Shown piece by piece: positions 63,718 through 64,000 of a stretch of 64,000 bases of DNA. The stretch is from contig NZ_VUJW01000001.1 of NCBI RefSeq assembly GCF_008373765.1, positions 558,189 through 622,188 on the forward strand, given 5' to 3'. Position numbers and translations under genes: made by a program. Below the pieces are notes generated by a model. That model was given only the letters and a program-made list of their open reading frames with translations. It searched no databases and was not told the DNA's origin. Positions within the stretch are counted from its first letter, which is position 1; the number at the start of each line of letters is the position of its first letter. Source of the stretch: Nocardioides antri. Its GTDB lineage: Bacteria; Actinomycetota; Actinomycetes; Propionibacteriales; Nocardioidaceae.

Positions 63718-64000
63718 CTACCGGCCACGTTCGAGGTGCTCGCCGTACCAGTCGAGGAACAGTGCCATTGCTCGGTCGACCGCTCGCCGGTCACCGGTCG
63801 CGAGCAGGTCGAGAAGCAGCCCGCGAACGACGGCTACGCCTAGCCGCGCCTGCGTGCGCGCAGCGGCGAGCGGTTGACCGCTTGCCCGATGGATCTCGGT
63901 GAGCAGCTCGAACCAGGGCTCGAGGACCTGGTTCAGGAAGTCGCCGGTGTGGTCGCGTTGCCGCAGAGCCTGGGCGTAGAGCTCGAAGAACAGGCGTTCC
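63718..64000 (-). CDS. TetR-family regulator, C-terminal part (start outside window)
   Basis: The frame is open from base 63999 to a TAG at 63718; 93 residues are visible: ERLFFELYAQALRQRDHTGD, FLNQVLEPWFELLTEIHRAS, LLLDLLATGDRRAVDRAMAL and a terminal LFLDWYGEHLERGR. This is the common TetR ligand-domain C-terminus. Convergent with the SRPBCC gene, whose palindromic operator it may bind. Confidence 0.8.
   Translation of the reverse strand, partial: ERLFFELYAQALRQRDHTGDFLNQVLEPWFELLTEIHRASGQPLAAARTQARLGVAVVRGLLLDLLATGDRRAVDRAMALFLDWYGEHLERGR

Overview
This window is a high-GC (roughly 70% by eye) actinobacterial chromosome segment dominated by sterol/cholesterol catabolism. The gene content and order match the KstR regulon of mycobacteria and rhodococci: an Mce4-type importer, KstR itself, side-chain beta-oxidation genes, KstD, and HsaA-G. 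The mixture of leaderless genes, a 13E12/HNH repeat gene, and a dispersed repeat (core GGTCTCGACAAGCTCGACC) suggests a Nocardioides-like member of Propionibacteriales rather than Mycobacterium. That taxonomic guess is an inference.

Layout. 1-7093: the 3' part of an mce4 operon (mce4B partial, then C, D, E, F and two Mce-associated proteins). 7121-10465: a KstR-controlled redox operon (ferredoxin reductase, PPOX protein, ferredoxin, Hsd4A-like SDR, FabG3-like SDR). 10584-12682 (minus): an unknown 414-residue protein and an F420-type LLM oxidoreductase. 12751-20994: a ten-gene, fully overlapping operon headed by a TetR gene. It contains a clear sterol 14alpha-demethylase CYP51 and is syntenic with M. 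tuberculosis Rv0762c-Rv0771. 21072-22601: a membrane PAS-GGDEF diguanylate cyclase. 22767-27455: kstR, divergent from a glycosyltransferase / methyltransferase / alpha-alpha-barrel operon of unknown purpose. 27519-37828: a fused FadE34-type dehydrogenase, a LipC-like esterase paired with a WS/DGAT acyltransferase, an alpha/beta hydrolase, and an igr-type operon in which ChsE1 and ChsE2 are fused and ChsH2 is split.

37834-46100 is an accessory stretch: small enzymes, a 13E12/HNH gene flanked by inverted and tandem repeats, a YceH-methyltransferase fusion, and OsmC. 46154-55287 returns to steroids: hsd4B-kstD diverges from hsaEGF, followed by hsaADCB. 55328-64000 holds a secreted protease, a TetR C-terminal orphan, an ABC-F protein behind a likely attenuator, an LPDTG surface protein, a diiron-like protein with a cupin, a membrane protein, an SRPBCC protein with a palindromic operator, and a partial TetR gene.

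How it works together: Mce4 imports sterol. Cytochromes P450 with ferredoxins and the reductase oxidise it. FadE34, ChsE1-E2, ChsH1/H2, Ltp2, Hsd4A and Hsd4B shorten the side chain. KstD and HsaA-D open and cleave rings A/B. HsaE-G turn the resulting dienoate into central metabolites. Eight KstR-type palindromes (TnnAACnnGTTnnA) were found. At six start codons the box overlaps a -10 hexamer that sits 7-8 nt from the start, implying leaderless transcripts repressed by direct occlusion. KshA/KshB, CYP125 and the thiolases for the last side-chain steps are not in this window.
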